From Nocardioides immobilis (GTDB lineage: Bacteria; Actinomycetota; Actinomycetes; Propionibacteriales; Nocardioidaceae), in NCBI RefSeq assembly GCF_003515065.1, contig NZ_QXGH01000010.1, positions 310,001-374,000 of the forward strand: a stretch of DNA of 64,000 nucleotides, written 5' to 3'. Shown piece after piece: positions 42,559 to 51,438 of the stretch (its first letter is position 1; each line of letters begins with the position of its first letter). The notes beneath the pieces were generated by a model. It did not search any database and was not told where the DNA came from. It saw only the letters and a list, made by a program, of their open reading frames with translations. The position numbers and the translations under genes are program-made.

Positions 42559-42651
42559 GTAGCCAAGCATGTGAATGCGGTCACCTGTCAAGGGCCAGTC
42601 ATGCCGACGGGCGCGGCCTTGCGGGAAGCAAGCTGGCGCCCTAGGGTTCTC

Positions 42652-42669
42652 CGACCGACTAGTCGGTCG
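42652..42669. promoter_or_regulatory. TetR-type operator copy G (SDR/crotonase operon), perfect palindrome
   Basis: CGACCGACTAGTCGGTCG, identical to copy E, lies 111 bases from copy F. The divergent region therefore carries one site for each direction. Its distance to GTG 42778 is about 117 bases; it is closer (51 bases) to an alternative ATG at 42712. Confidence 0.8.
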
Positions 42670-42777
42670 TTTGGATCCACGGAATGTCACACGTGTTGCG
42701 TGGAGTCGCGCATGGAGCGGAGGCCACTTGCACAGGCTGCCAACCAAGGACATCACTCGAAGGGAGATCGGTCGCTG

Positions 42778-43554
42778 GTGAAGGATCACGTCGCGATAGT
42801 GACCGGAGCCGCAGGCGGTATTGGCCGGGCGATCGTGCGTCGACTGGCTGCAACGGGGGTTCGAGTTGTGCTGGTCGACAGGGACGCCGGTGGGACTGCA
42901 ACTCTGGCCGCTGAGGTCGGGGATCAAGCCTTTCCAGTGCCGGTCGACCTGACCCACGACGGCGCCGTCGACACCATCGTGGACTCGACGATCGAACACT
43001 GGGGTCGGGTGGACGTGCTGGTCAACAACGCCGGAACGTCCGCGCATGGCCCACTGGTGGACGTGCCCCGAGAAGTACTCGAGCGCGAGATCGCCGTGCA
43101 TGTCACCATCCCATTTCTCCTGATCCAGCGTGTCGCACGTCCGATGATCACGGCTGGCTACGGACGCATCATCAACATCAGTTCCGTGGCGAGCCTGATC
43201 GGTCCGTTGGACCTGTCGCCGTACGGCGTCGCCAAGACTGGCCTCAATGGCGTGACCAGGGCTGCAGCCACCGAGCTCGCGCAACATGGGATCACCGTCA
43301 ACGCGCTCGCCCTCGGACCCATCGCCACGGACCTCCTGCGGTCCACCTGGCCACCCGACCAGTTGGCGGCCCGCGCAGAGCATCTGCCGGCACGACGGTT
43401 GGGGGAGGTAGACGAGGTCGCCCACGCCGTCCAGTTCTTGTGCAGCCCGCTCTCGGGCTTCATCAACGGCGCGGTCCTCCCCGTTGACGGCGGTTCGGTA
43501 GCTGCTGGCGCGTACATGGTGGAGCAGTACCGTCGCTGGAACGCGCACTCATGA
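42778..43554 (+). CDS. Short-chain dehydrogenase/reductase
   Basis: This 258-residue classical SDR has the cofactor motif TGAAGGIG (9-16), VLVNNAGTSAH, the Ser-containing IINISSVAS and YGVAK as the catalytic Tyr/Lys. The C-terminal GFINGAVLPVDGG is typical of the 3-oxoacyl-reductase-like group. GTG 42778 (VKDHVAIVTG) gives the standard N-terminus and follows GGGAG at a longish 11 bases. ATG 42712 would add 22 residues and has the operator at a more usual distance. It overlaps the crotonase gene by ATGA. Confidence 0.88.
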   Translation: MKDHVAIVTGAAGGIGRAIVRRLAATGVRVVLVDRDAGGTATLAAEVGDQAFPVPVDLTHDGAVDTIVDSTIEHWGRVDVLVNNAGTSAHGPLVDVPREVLEREIAVHVTIPFLLIQRVARPMITAGYGRIINISSVASLIGPLDLSPYGVAKTGLNGVTRAAATELAQHGITVNALALGPIATDLLRSTWPPDQLAARAEHLPARRLGEVDEVAHAVQFLCSPLSGFINGAVLPVDGGSVAAGAYMVEQYRRWNAHS

Positions 43555-44318
43555 GACTGGTCACTGTCGAGTACCGAGCTCGGGTGCTCCATGTGCGGAT
43601 GTCGTCGCCACCGGTCAACGCCTTCAGTGCGGCCTTCTTCGATGACCTGCACGCTGTACTTGCCAGTGCTGGACCGGAGATCGGCGCCGTCGTCATTAGC
43701 AGCACGGTGGAGCGGGTCTTTGCTGCCGGCGGTGACATTCCATTCATGGCGAGAGCTGATGAGCCGACCTCCGAGAACTACGTTCGTCGTTGCCAAGAGG
43801 TCTACGGGCTGCTGGAACGGCCTGAGGTGGTGTCGATCATGGCCATCGATGGCGCCTGCCTCGGTGGCGGGCTGGAGCTGTCGCTGGCCGCCGACATTCG
43901 CATCGCCTCGCCCAGCAGCCGACTGGGGCTACCGGAAGTCTCGCTCGGAATCCTCGCAGGGGGAGGCGCGATCCATCGTCTCGTCCGCGCCGTCGGGCAG
44001 GGTGTGGCACGCGACCTCCTGCTGACCGGAGAGCCGATCAGCGCGAAGCAGGCGCATATGTGGGGTTTGGTCAACCGCCTCGCTGCCGATCCTCTCGCCG
44101 CCGCGCTCGCCCTGGCAGAGAAGGTCGGGTCGTTCTCTCCTGAAGCGGTTGGAGCCACCAAGGTGCTGGCACTCTCGGCCTCTACTGACGAGTTCGAGGA
44201 CGGACTGCGCGACGAGCTGGCGAGGTGGGTCGAGGTGCGACGCGGCGCTAATGCGCAGGAGGGTTTGGACGCGTTCGCGCAGAGGCGGGCCCCACGGTTC
44301 GAGCGCCGCCATGCATGA
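43551..44318 (+). CDS. Enoyl-CoA hydratase/isomerase (crotonase) family protein
   Basis: This 255-residue crotonase has oxyanion motif RVFAAGGDIPFMAR and IDGACLGGGLELSLAADIRI, followed by LGLPEVSLGILAGGGAIHRL. The Glu of the PEVSLG stretch is at the position of the first catalytic Glu of classical hydratases. It is translationally coupled to the SDR before it and to the broken ligase after it (stop/ATG overlap region). Confidence 0.9.
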   Translation: MRLVTVEYRARVLHVRMSSPPVNAFSAAFFDDLHAVLASAGPEIGAVVISSTVERVFAAGGDIPFMARADEPTSENYVRRCQEVYGLLERPEVVSIMAIDGACLGGGLELSLAADIRIASPSSRLGLPEVSLGILAGGGAIHRLVRAVGQGVARDLLLTGEPISAKQAHMWGLVNRLAADPLAAALALAEKVGSFSPEAVGATKVLALSASTDEFEDGLRDELARWVEVRRGANAQEGLDAFAQRRAPRFERRHA

Positions 44319-45454
44319 CGGATGGGCGAAGCGGCCCACCGAAGTTCTGCATGGCCGTCTCTGGGGCCGCGGGGTAGTCGATCCCGATCGCCCGGTATTG
44401 ACCGTCATCGGAGATCGCACGTTCACTGCGGCCGAGCTCTGGAAGAGCGTCGATGAACGAGTCGCCGAGCTCGAGGGAGCCGGGTTGCGGCGCGGAGACA
44501 GGCTATGCCTTTTCCAGGACAACAGCGCTGACATGATCCTGGATTTGCTCGCCGCCTTCAGGCTCGGCGTGGTGGCGTCTCCGCTGAACACCGCTCTCCG
44601 CGGTGCCTCCCTCTCCTCGGTCGTGGCTGAGCTAACTCCCTGCGTCGTTCGCCCGGGCCGGGACCACACTGATGCGGCGCGCAGGGCAGTCGCAGGCATC
44701 GAGGGCGTGGCGTTCTGGCCAGTCGGCGAAAGCGTGTCGTCTTGGCTCGCGCCGGCTCGGGACGGGGCGTCAAGGCACGGCATGCACGAGAGCGACCTCG
44801 CCGTCATCCTCTTGACGTCCGGGACGACCGGGCATCCCAAGGGTGTGATGTGGGCCGCACGGTATGGCCCTCGGCGTGGCCGAGCACACCACCTGGGTCA
44901 TGGGTTACGACGACCGGGACACGATCTACACGTGTCTTCCTATGTTCCACATCAACGGGCTCTTCTGTGCCCTGTATGCGGGGCTCATCGTCGGCGCGCA
45001 CGTCGTTGTGGCGCCACGCTTCGGCCTCAGCTCCTTCTGGGACGACATCATCGATCACGAGGTGACGGCTGGTACACATATCGGGGCCGTGACAACGAGA
45101 TGTTGCGGGTGTCGGGGGAGAATGTCGCCCCGACCCAGGTCGAAGCCGTGCTTCTGCGCCACGTAGGAGTGGCCGAGGCTTGCGTGTACGGATTGCAGAG
45201 CGACCTGGGCGAAGACGTCGTGGTGGCGGCCGTCGTCCCGGTGATCGACGTGGACTTCGATCTCGCTGAGCTGCGGGCTGGCCGAGTCGGAGCTCCCCTA
45301 TTTCGCCGTGCCGCGCTATCTCTGGGTGGTCGACTCGCTCCCCAAGACCGAGACCTCAAAGGTTCGCAAGTCGCTACTTGTCGAGCAGGGGCTGACCGAG
45401 GAGCACTGGGACGGCGGTCGCCTGCGGCGGTCCGATGTACGCAGGGTGCCGTGA
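44311..45454 (+). pseudogene. AMP-forming acyl-CoA ligase, disrupted by frameshifts and an internal deletion
   Basis: ATG 44311 opens MHDGWAKRPTEVLHGR and the frame is ligase-like to LTSGTTGHPKGVMWAA (the A3 phosphate loop). Then a different frame carries VMGYDDRDTIYTCLPMFHIN, and after about 45065 the first frame resumes with GDGWYTYRGRDNEMLRVSGE. A final frame gives PYFAVPRYLWVVDSLPKTET and the stop at 45452-45454. About 150-200 codons between HEVTAG and GDGWYTY are missing compared with intact ligases. The protein cannot be functional; the ligase at 20863 may substitute. Confidence 0.85.
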
Positions 45455-45584
45455 GGACACCTCCAGTGGCGATGAGCGCATCGCATGTGTGACGAGCCGT
45501 GCGAACCTGGCTTGTGAGTTAGCCGCAACTCAGGAGCAGGGCAAACATCGGCGAGCCGCGCCGCCAATCGCTGGTGCAACTGCT

Positions 45585-46151
45585 CTACAGATTCTCCTGG
45601 AGTTCCTCGAGCTCGTCGAGGAAACACGCCGCCGCCAGTTCAACCATCGGCTTGTGGGGCGACGCCGTGTGGTACTCGCCGCGGAAGTAGAGAAGCGGTG
45701 TGCCCTCCTGCCGAGCGGAGAGCCGGCGGACCTCGACGAGAACCAGGATGTGGTCTCCGGCATCGACCTCTGCGGCGATCGTGCACTCGAGGGCGGCGAG
45801 CGCACCGTTCAGCACCGGATGACCGCCTGCTTCGCCTGGCTCCCACTGCACCCCCTGCCACTTGTCCGTACCGCTGCGAGCGAAGCCAGCGCTCAAATGA
45901 CGTTGTTCTGCGTCCAGCACGTTGATGACCAGTCCGTCAGCGGTTCGCAGGACGGGAAACGTACTGGACCCGCGACCGACGCAGAACGCGACCATGGGCG
46001 GATTGACCGAGACGCTGAAGAAGGACTGGCACGTCATGCCCACCGGCTTCCCATCGATACAGGCGGTGAGAACTGTGATCCCGGAGCAGAAGTGGCCGAG
46101 CACGCTACGGAAGAGTTTCGCGTCGATGCCAGTCTCCAGCGACACGTCCAT
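45585..46151 (-). CDS. Flavin reductase family protein (monooxygenase reductase component)
   Basis: This ~188-residue FMN-binding split-barrel reductase is similar in type to the one at 29937: SVLGHFCSGITVLTACIDGK, MTCQSFFSVSVNPPMVAFCV, then a VINVLDAEQRHLSAGFARSG stretch and LLYFRGEY. ATG 46151 gives the usual family N-terminus, but no clear ribosome binding site precedes it; ATG 46193 and TTG 46220 are alternatives. The operator copy H lies upstream, so it is probably part of the TetR regulon. It may supply reduced flavin to the monooxygenase at 50125. Confidence 0.83.
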   Translation of the reverse strand: MDVSLETGIDAKLFRSVLGHFCSGITVLTACIDGKPVGMTCQSFFSVSVNPPMVAFCVGRGSSTFPVLRTADGLVINVLDAEQRHLSAGFARSGTDKWQGVQWEPGEAGGHPVLNGALAALECTIAAEVDAGDHILVLVEVRRLSARQEGTPLLYFRGEYHTASPHKPMVELAAACFLDELEELQENL

Positions 46152-46286
46152 GGCGGGACTCGATTCGCCCGCTTGAGACTTCCGCGAGTGCATGACCGGG
46201 GAGGAGGAAGATCCGTTCAAGGTTCCTTGCCGCCAATCTTCTCGATCTACGGCGTCGTTTGGGCAGATGCGTTGTCGTCACGACGC

Positions 46287-46312
46287 CACCCGACCGGGTA
46301 GTCGGTCGGGTG
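46287..46312. promoter_or_regulatory. TetR-type operator copy H (flavin reductase promoter)
   Basis: A 26-bp palindrome pairing at 11 of 13 positions, with extended arms CACCCGACCG/CGGTCGGGTG. It lies about 135-160 bases upstream of the flavin reductase start on the minus strand. Confidence 0.72.
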
Positions 46313-46725
46313 AATGTAACACCGGCGAAATCGGGTGGTCAAGGACGTGCGGCGGATGCCCTGCCGTTGTCAACCTCCTGGCGAGAACAGTTCGGCAGGG
46401 GTGTGGCGCCAGCGACCCTGCCCTGAAGCAGGTCTTGGCTGCCGGACAGCCGGAGGAGTCCAGGCTGAGCGCTGGCTTCGGTCATGGCTGAGGTCTTGAC
46501 GTTGGCCGGAGGTTCCGGCACGGGATCGTGTGCATCTCCACGAGATCGACGGGAGATGTCTGGTGACCTTGAAGGACACGGACAAGCTTGAAGGCCACGG
46601 ACAAAGACGTCGGGTGTGGATCCCAGCGTCTGCCCCGCGGTCGCGTCCGGCCTCGAGCGAACGACCGGGGTCGCGAGCTGGCGAGCATCGACGACAGACG
46701 TGCGCCGGCCGGTCAAGTCCCGTGG
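46313..46725. other. Non-coding region between operator H and the IS256 element
   Basis: No protein family was recognised in any frame. Stretches such as two ACGGACAA repeats near 46578-46606 hint at older insertion debris. Confidence 0.4.
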
Positions 46726-47976
46726 GGTGGTGTACGAGGTGATCCCTCGGTTGGGCATGTCGGTCAGGCCGTGAGGGCCTGCAGTTCGGGCTCGGTCACC
46801 TCCTCGGGATGGGTGGCGGTGTCGAGTGCCTGGGCTCGGGCGAGGACGTCGAGTCCGAGATGGCGGCGGCCTTCTGCCCACTCGTCGTGCTGCTCGGCCA
46901 GGACCGCGCCGACGAGCCGGATGATGCTGGCGCGGTCGGGTAAGATGCCGACCACGTCGGTGCGGCGTCGGATCTCGCGGTCGAACTGGGCGTGCACGGC
47001 CTCGGCGTCGGGCTGGTCGTAGATGGAGTGCAGCAGCGCCTTGACCCAACCCCAGCTGCTCTTCGGGGTCGCGGACATCAGGTTCGCGGCGTAGTGGGTG
47101 CGGCAGCGCTGCCAGGCCGCGCCGGGCAGGGTTGCGCCGATCGCCGACACCAGACCGGCGTGCGCGTCGGACGTGACGAGCTTGACCCCGGTCAGGCCGC
47201 GGGCGGTCAGGTCGCGGAAGAACGCCAGCCAGCCGGCGCCGTCCTCACTCGAGGTGACCTGCACGCCGAGGATCTCGCGGTGCCCGTCGGCGTTGACGCC
47301 GGTCGCAACCAGCACGTGCACCGGCACCACACGCCCGCCCTCGCGGACCTTGAGCACCAGAGCGTCGGCGGCCACGAACGTGAACGGCCCGGCGTCCTCC
47401 AACCGGCGGGTGCGGAACTCCTCGACGTGCTCATCGAGCTCCTTGGCCATCACCGACACCTGGCTTTTCGACAGGCCGGTGATTCCCAGGGTCTGCACGA
47501 GCTTGTCCATCCGGCGGGTGGAGACACCGAGCAGGTAACAGGTCGCGACCACCGACGTCAGTGCTCGTTCGGCACGCTTCCTACGTTCCAGCAGCCACTC
47601 CGGATACAGCGAGCCGGTGCGGAGCTTGGGCACCGCGACATCGAGGGTCCCCACCCGGGTGTCGAGGTCGCGGTGCCGGTGGCCGTTGCGGGAGTTGACC
47701 CTCTCCGGTGTCCGTTCGCCGTAGCCGGCGCCACACACCGCATCGGCCTGCGCGCCCAGCAGCGCGTTGACGAACGTGGTGAGCAGGTCACGCATCAGAT
47801 CCGGGCTCGCCTGGGACAGCTGCTCGGTCAGGAACTGGGCAGGGTCGATACTGGGTACAGCGGTCATCGCGGTGTGTCCTTCTTCGAGTCGGTTTTCGCA
47901 GATCACTCGAAGGATCCACCCGGTGGCCGCGCCTACGTTGGAGGCACGCGCTCACTCAGGTCCGTCGTACACCACT
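46726..47976 (-). mobile_element. IS256-family insertion sequence
   Basis: An intact transposase gene is bounded by imperfect terminal inverted repeats. The left end has GGTGGTGTACGAGG at 46726-46739. The right end, read inward on the minus strand, has AGTGGTGTACGACG from 47976. They share an 11-base core GTGGTGTACGA at 46727-46737 and 47965-47975. I could not find an 8-9 bp target duplication in the flanks, so exact ends are approximate. It sits between operators H and I. Confidence 0.8.
46764..47867 (-). CDS. IS256 family transposase
   Basis: This 367-residue DDE transposase of the IS256 (mutator-like) type starts MTAVPSIDPAQFLTEQLSQA. Characteristic segments are NGHRHRDLDTRVGTLDVAVP, a first-Asp region FTFVAADALVLKVREGGRVV, LVTSDAHAGLVSAIGATLPG holding the second Asp, the CRTHYAANL motif and the C-terminal LVGAVLAEQHDEWAEGRRHL. 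ATG 47867 follows GAAGGACACACCGCG. No frameshift or stop is visible, so it is probably active. Confidence 0.93.
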   Translation of the reverse strand: MTAVPSIDPAQFLTEQLSQASPDLMRDLLTTFVNALLGAQADAVCGAGYGERTPERVNSRNGHRHRDLDTRVGTLDVAVPKLRTGSLYPEWLLERRKRAERALTSVVATCYLLGVSTRRMDKLVQTLGITGLSKSQVSVMAKELDEHVEEFRTRRLEDAGPFTFVAADALVLKVREGGRVVPVHVLVATGVNADGHREILGVQVTSSEDGAGWLAFFRDLTARGLTGVKLVTSDAHAGLVSAIGATLPGAAWQRCRTHYAANLMSATPKSSWGWVKALLHSIYDQPDAEAVHAQFDREIRRRTDVVGILPDRASIIRLVGAVLAEQHDEWAEGRRHLGLDVLARAQALDTATHPEEVTEPELQALTA

Positions 47977-48390
47977 CTGCTGGACTCCACTCGCCGGCCC
48001 CGGCGTCGCTGCACCAAGAGCGCCTGATCTCGATTGGTTGCGTGTGGCTCAGGCTCGCTCGTACCCGCCGTAGCACATGTCTATGCCCTGTCGCATAGCC
48101 AGAGTGGACGCGAACCCAAGCAAGCGTTTGGCCGCGGCTATGACGATCTCGAACGTGCTTTGGCCAGGGGAGTCTGGACCCGACGTCTGCCCGGCAGCGA
48201 AGTCTCTGGCGAGCCCTGCCGGGCCTGCTGCGTCGACCGTTGACACCGGGAGGGCAACGGGCTAGCGTGACGGAGAACACCCGACCGGCTAGTCGGTCGG
48301 GAGAGCGAAGACTAGGTCAGCACGGCCGCCACTCGCTTGCGATGGTGCCGGGGCCATCAAACTCCAAAACTTCTACCTACTGGAGATCAC
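47977..48390. other. Upstream region of the aldehyde dehydrogenase gene
   Basis: No gene is supported. It contains operator I and a likely ribosome binding site CTGGAGATCAC just before GTG 48391. Before the IS256 insertion this region probably faced the flavin reductase promoter. Confidence 0.45.
48280..48301. promoter_or_regulatory. TetR-type operator copy I (aldehyde dehydrogenase promoter)
   Basis: A 22-bp palindrome pairing at 10 of 11 positions with core GACCGGCTAGTCGGTC. The centre lies 100 bases upstream of the aldehyde dehydrogenase start. Confidence 0.75.
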
Positions 48391-49887
48391 GTGACTATCG
48401 AGACAACGTCTATCGGAGCCGCTCAGGCCAAGAACCCGAAGGTTCGCGAGTGGCTGGAGTCGCTGACCCCGGGCCTCCTCATCGGAGGAAAGTGGGTCCC
48501 TGCTCAATCAGGCAAGACTTTCGAGTCGATCAACCCGGCGACGGAGCAGGTACTGACTCACGTCGCCGAAGCCGACGCGGCGGACGTCGACGAGGCGGTC
48601 CGGGCGGCCCGCGCCGCGTTCGAAGGTCCGTGGTCCCGCACGAGTCCGCACGAGCGGGGCGCCTACCTTCGACGGCTGGCCGGCCTGATGGAGGCTCACG
48701 CTGACGAGCTTGCGGAGCTAGAGACCCTCGACAACGGCATGACGATCGGCACCGCCCAGGCTTTCGTCTCTCAGTCGATCGAGAGTCTGATCTATTTCGC
48801 CGGAGCTGCCGCTCACGTGAGCGGGCACACCCAGCCCTCGGCTCCCACGTTCTTCAACTACACCGTTCGTGAGCCGATCGGCGTCTGCGCCGGCATCACG
48901 CCGTGGAACGGGCCGCTCCAGATGGCCATCTGGAAGATGGCGCCCGCGATCGCGGCCGGCAACACCGTGATTCTCAAGCCGGCCGAGCAGACACCCCTGT
49001 CTGCCCTCCGGTTGGGCGAGTTGGTGATGGAGGCCGGGATCCCCGACGGCGTGGTGAACGTCCTCACCGGATTCGGGCCCGGCGCCGGCTCGGCAATCGC
49101 TTCCCACCCTGGCATCGACAAGGTCGCTTTCACGGGTTCAACCGAGGTCGGCAAGCAGATCCTGCAGGCGTCCACAGGGAACCTGAAGCGCGTTTCGCTG
49201 GAGCTCGGCGGGAAGTCCCCGAACATCGTGTTTCCGGATGCCGATGTCGAAAAGGCCCTGCCGGCTTCGATGGCTGCCTTCTCGGTTCTGTCGGGTCAGG
49301 TCTGCGTGGCTGGGACCAGGCTCTTCGTGCAGCAGGACTTCAAGGACGAGTTCGTCGATCAGCTGGCAACCTTCACCTCGGGGATCAAGGTCGGCGACCC
49401 CTTTGACCCCGAGACCACGATGGGTCCGCTCTCTTCGAAGGAGCAGTTCGACCGGGTGCAGGGCTACTTCTCGGTTGGCAAGGACGAAGGAGCGACCGCA
49501 CGCGTTGGTGGCGGCACCATCGGTGGCACCGGCTACTACGTCCAGCCCACGATCTTCGACGGCGTGACGCCCGACATGCGGATCGCGCGCGAGGAGATCT
49601 TCGGTCCCGTCGTTTCTGTCATCCCGTTCTCCGACGAGTACGACGCAGTGCTCCAGGGGAACGACACGAACTACGGCCTCGGCGCCGCGGTCTGGACTAG
49701 CGACGTGAGTCGCGCGCTGACCGTGGCTCGCCAGCTGAAGGCCGGAATGGTCTGGATCAACAATTACCTGACCACGGACCCGACCATGCCGTTCGGCGGA
49801 TACAAGGAATCAGGCATCGGCCGGGAGCAGGGTCCGAACTGGTACCACCAGTACACCGAGGAGAAGGCTGTGTTCATCAGCCTGTAG
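48391..49887 (+). CDS. NAD(P)-dependent aldehyde dehydrogenase
   Basis: This 498-residue ALDH has Asn173 in ITPWNGP, Glu271 in LELGGK and nucleophile Cys305 in SGQVCVAGTR. Cofactor motif FTGSTEVG and the C-terminal PFGGYKESGIGRE are typical of betaine/phenylacetaldehyde-type ALDHs. GTG 48391 fits the usual N-terminus. It is about 45% similar in motif pattern but clearly distinct from the ALDH at 28069, so two aldehydes or two conditions may be served. A strong terminator follows, making it a single-gene unit under operator I. Confidence 0.93.
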   Translation: MTIETTSIGAAQAKNPKVREWLESLTPGLLIGGKWVPAQSGKTFESINPATEQVLTHVAEADAADVDEAVRAARAAFEGPWSRTSPHERGAYLRRLAGLMEAHADELAELETLDNGMTIGTAQAFVSQSIESLIYFAGAAAHVSGHTQPSAPTFFNYTVREPIGVCAGITPWNGPLQMAIWKMAPAIAAGNTVILKPAEQTPLSALRLGELVMEAGIPDGVVNVLTGFGPGAGSAIASHPGIDKVAFTGSTEVGKQILQASTGNLKRVSLELGGKSPNIVFPDADVEKALPASMAAFSVLSGQVCVAGTRLFVQQDFKDEFVDQLATFTSGIKVGDPFDPETTMGPLSSKEQFDRVQGYFSVGKDEGATARVGGGTIGGTGYYVQPTIFDGVTPDMRIAREEIFGPVVSVIPFSDEYDAVLQGNDTNYGLGAAVWTSDVSRALTVARQLKAGMVWINNYLTTDPTMPFGGYKESGIGREQGPNWYHQYTEEKAVFISL

Positions 49888-49894
49888 GGCCCAG

Positions 49895-49921
49895 GGCCCG
49901 GGCCTCCAAAGGGCTCGGGCC
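49895..49921 (+). terminator. Rho-independent terminator after aldehyde dehydrogenase
   Basis: GGCCCGGGCC (49895-49904) pairs with GGCTCGGGCC (49912-49921), giving a 10-bp stem with one G-T pair and a 7-base loop, 8 bases after the stop codon. It is followed by a short TTCC. Confidence 0.7.
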
Positions 49922-50124
49922 TTCCGCCGCTCGGCAACGGGGGCCTCCACCCGCAGCCGACCAGCAGACCGTCCGAAGACGCGGTTCTCACCGTCGAGCT
50001 CAGAACGCTGCGGTGCAGTAGGAAGAACAGCAGTTGAGTCAGCTACAGCCACCCACATCGGATGTAGCACACCCAAGATCACGGCATTCAACGATGGGGC
50101 CGTGACTCAGAGAGGAACACACGC

Positions 50125-51390
50125 ATGACGCAGGACACCGCGGTTCACACCGTTATGGAGGAGACGGCAGGTACTCCCGCTACCGCGCCGGTCTCAAACC
50201 CCGGCTTTGCGCCGGAGGCCCGCGCAGAGCTCGTTCAGCGCGCAGCTGAGCTCGTTCCACTGCTGCTGAAGAACGCCGACTGGGTGGACCAGAACCGGCG
50301 GGTGCACCCCGAGAACCTCGAAGCCTTGAAGGCGTCTGGCATCTTCAGGATGTGGGTCCCCAAGCGCTACGGCGGCTACGAGGCAGACATGCGTACCCAC
50401 ATCGACGTCACTCGCGAGCTGGCGCGTGGGTGTGCGTCAACGGCGTGGGTCGTCGGACTCATCACCTCCTGCTCGTTCAACGCAGCGCTGTTCTCGCGCC
50501 AGGCGCAGGATGAGATCTTCGGTGTCGACCCGGACGCCCGCGTCGCCGGGGCTCTGGATGGGGCAGGCACGGCGCGGAAGACGCCGGGTGGCTGGACGGT
50601 CGGCGGCACTTGGGGGGTCGCGAGCGGCTGCCTGCACTCTGAGTGGATCGCTCTCGCCGCGCCGATGCTCGACGACGACGGCAACATCGTGAACCTCGGC
50701 TTCTTCCTCGCTCCGATTGGTGAAGTCGAGATCAAGGACACCTGGTACACCGTCGGCATGCGAGGCACGGGGAGCAACGCGATCGCTGCGCCGGACATCT
50801 TCGTGCCCGAGCACCGTGCGGTGGCTCTCCTTGGACCGGAGGGCTTCATCGACCAGAGGATTACCAACGATGAAGCCGAGGTCCTTTATCGCGTGAAGCT
50901 TGGTTCGATGGCTTCGCTCGCAGAGATCGGTCCCCAGCTCGGACTTGGAGCCGCTGCCCTGGAGACGGCCCTGGAGCAGGTGCACAAGCGGAAGGTCTCG
51001 TACACGATCTACGAGCGCCAGATCGACGCAACGGCGACGCACCTCGACCTCGCCCGCGCATCGACCATGATCGACGCAGCGCAGCTGCTCGTGTACAGGG
51101 CTGCTGCGGACGCCGATGCCGCAGCCTTTGTGAACCAGGACCTGGATCTCCTCAACAGGGGCCGAATCCGTGCCGACTGCTCCTATGCGTCGTGGACTGT
51201 GCGCCAGGCCGTCGACATTCTCATGATGATGTGCGGGGCCGGAGGGATGGCGCAAACGAACAGGCTCCAGCAGATCTGGCGTGACCTTTCCACTGTCACG
51301 CTTCACGCTCTCATGCGTCCGGCGGTGACGGACGAGGTTTACGGCCGACTCTTGTGCGGGCTTCCTGCAACGGTCACGCCCGTCCTCTGA
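50125..51390 (+). CDS. Acyl-CoA-dehydrogenase-fold flavin monooxygenase (group D, HsaA/HpaB-like)
   Basis: This 421-residue protein has the acyl-CoA dehydrogenase fold but resembles the oxygenase components of two-component flavin monooxygenases. Typical segments are SGIFRMWVPKRYGGYE, GCASTAWVVGLITSCSFNAA, KTPGGWTVGGTWGVASGCLH and DTWYTVGMRGTGSNAIAAPD, with the C-terminal RLQQIWRDLSTVTLHALM. Such enzymes hydroxylate phenols or related rings using reduced flavin from a partner. The flavin reductase genes at 45585 and 29937 could supply it. No operator copy lies directly upstream; GAGAGGAAC is the ribosome binding site. It ends in a strong terminator. Confidence 0.88.
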   Translation: MTQDTAVHTVMEETAGTPATAPVSNPGFAPEARAELVQRAAELVPLLLKNADWVDQNRRVHPENLEALKASGIFRMWVPKRYGGYEADMRTHIDVTRELARGCASTAWVVGLITSCSFNAALFSRQAQDEIFGVDPDARVAGALDGAGTARKTPGGWTVGGTWGVASGCLHSEWIALAAPMLDDDGNIVNLGFFLAPIGEVEIKDTWYTVGMRGTGSNAIAAPDIFVPEHRAVALLGPEGFIDQRITNDEAEVLYRVKLGSMASLAEIGPQLGLGAAALETALEQVHKRKVSYTIYERQIDATATHLDLARASTMIDAAQLLVYRAAADADAAAFVNQDLDLLNRGRIRADCSYASWTVRQAVDILMMMCGAGGMAQTNRLQQIWRDLSTVTLHALMRPAVTDEVYGRLLCGLPATVTPVL

Positions 51391-51395
51391 GAGAC

Positions 51396-51438
51396 CTGCT
51401 CAGCGGGGTCCCGGGAGGCTCGGAACCCCGCTGAGCAG
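51396..51438 (+). terminator. Strong terminator hairpin after flavin monooxygenase
   Basis: CTGCTCAGCGGGGT (51396-51409) pairs perfectly with ACCCCGCTGAGCAG (51425-51438), a 14-bp stem with a 15-base loop, starting 5 bases after the stop codon. Confidence 0.75.

Noticed and set aside
46339-47049. 236-codon minus-strand frame overlapping the IS256 end
   Set aside because: It is out of phase with the transposase and lacks motifs.
46700-48000. Target-site duplication of the IS256 element
   Set aside because: Flanks outside the inverted repeats do not show matching 8-9 bp direct repeats.
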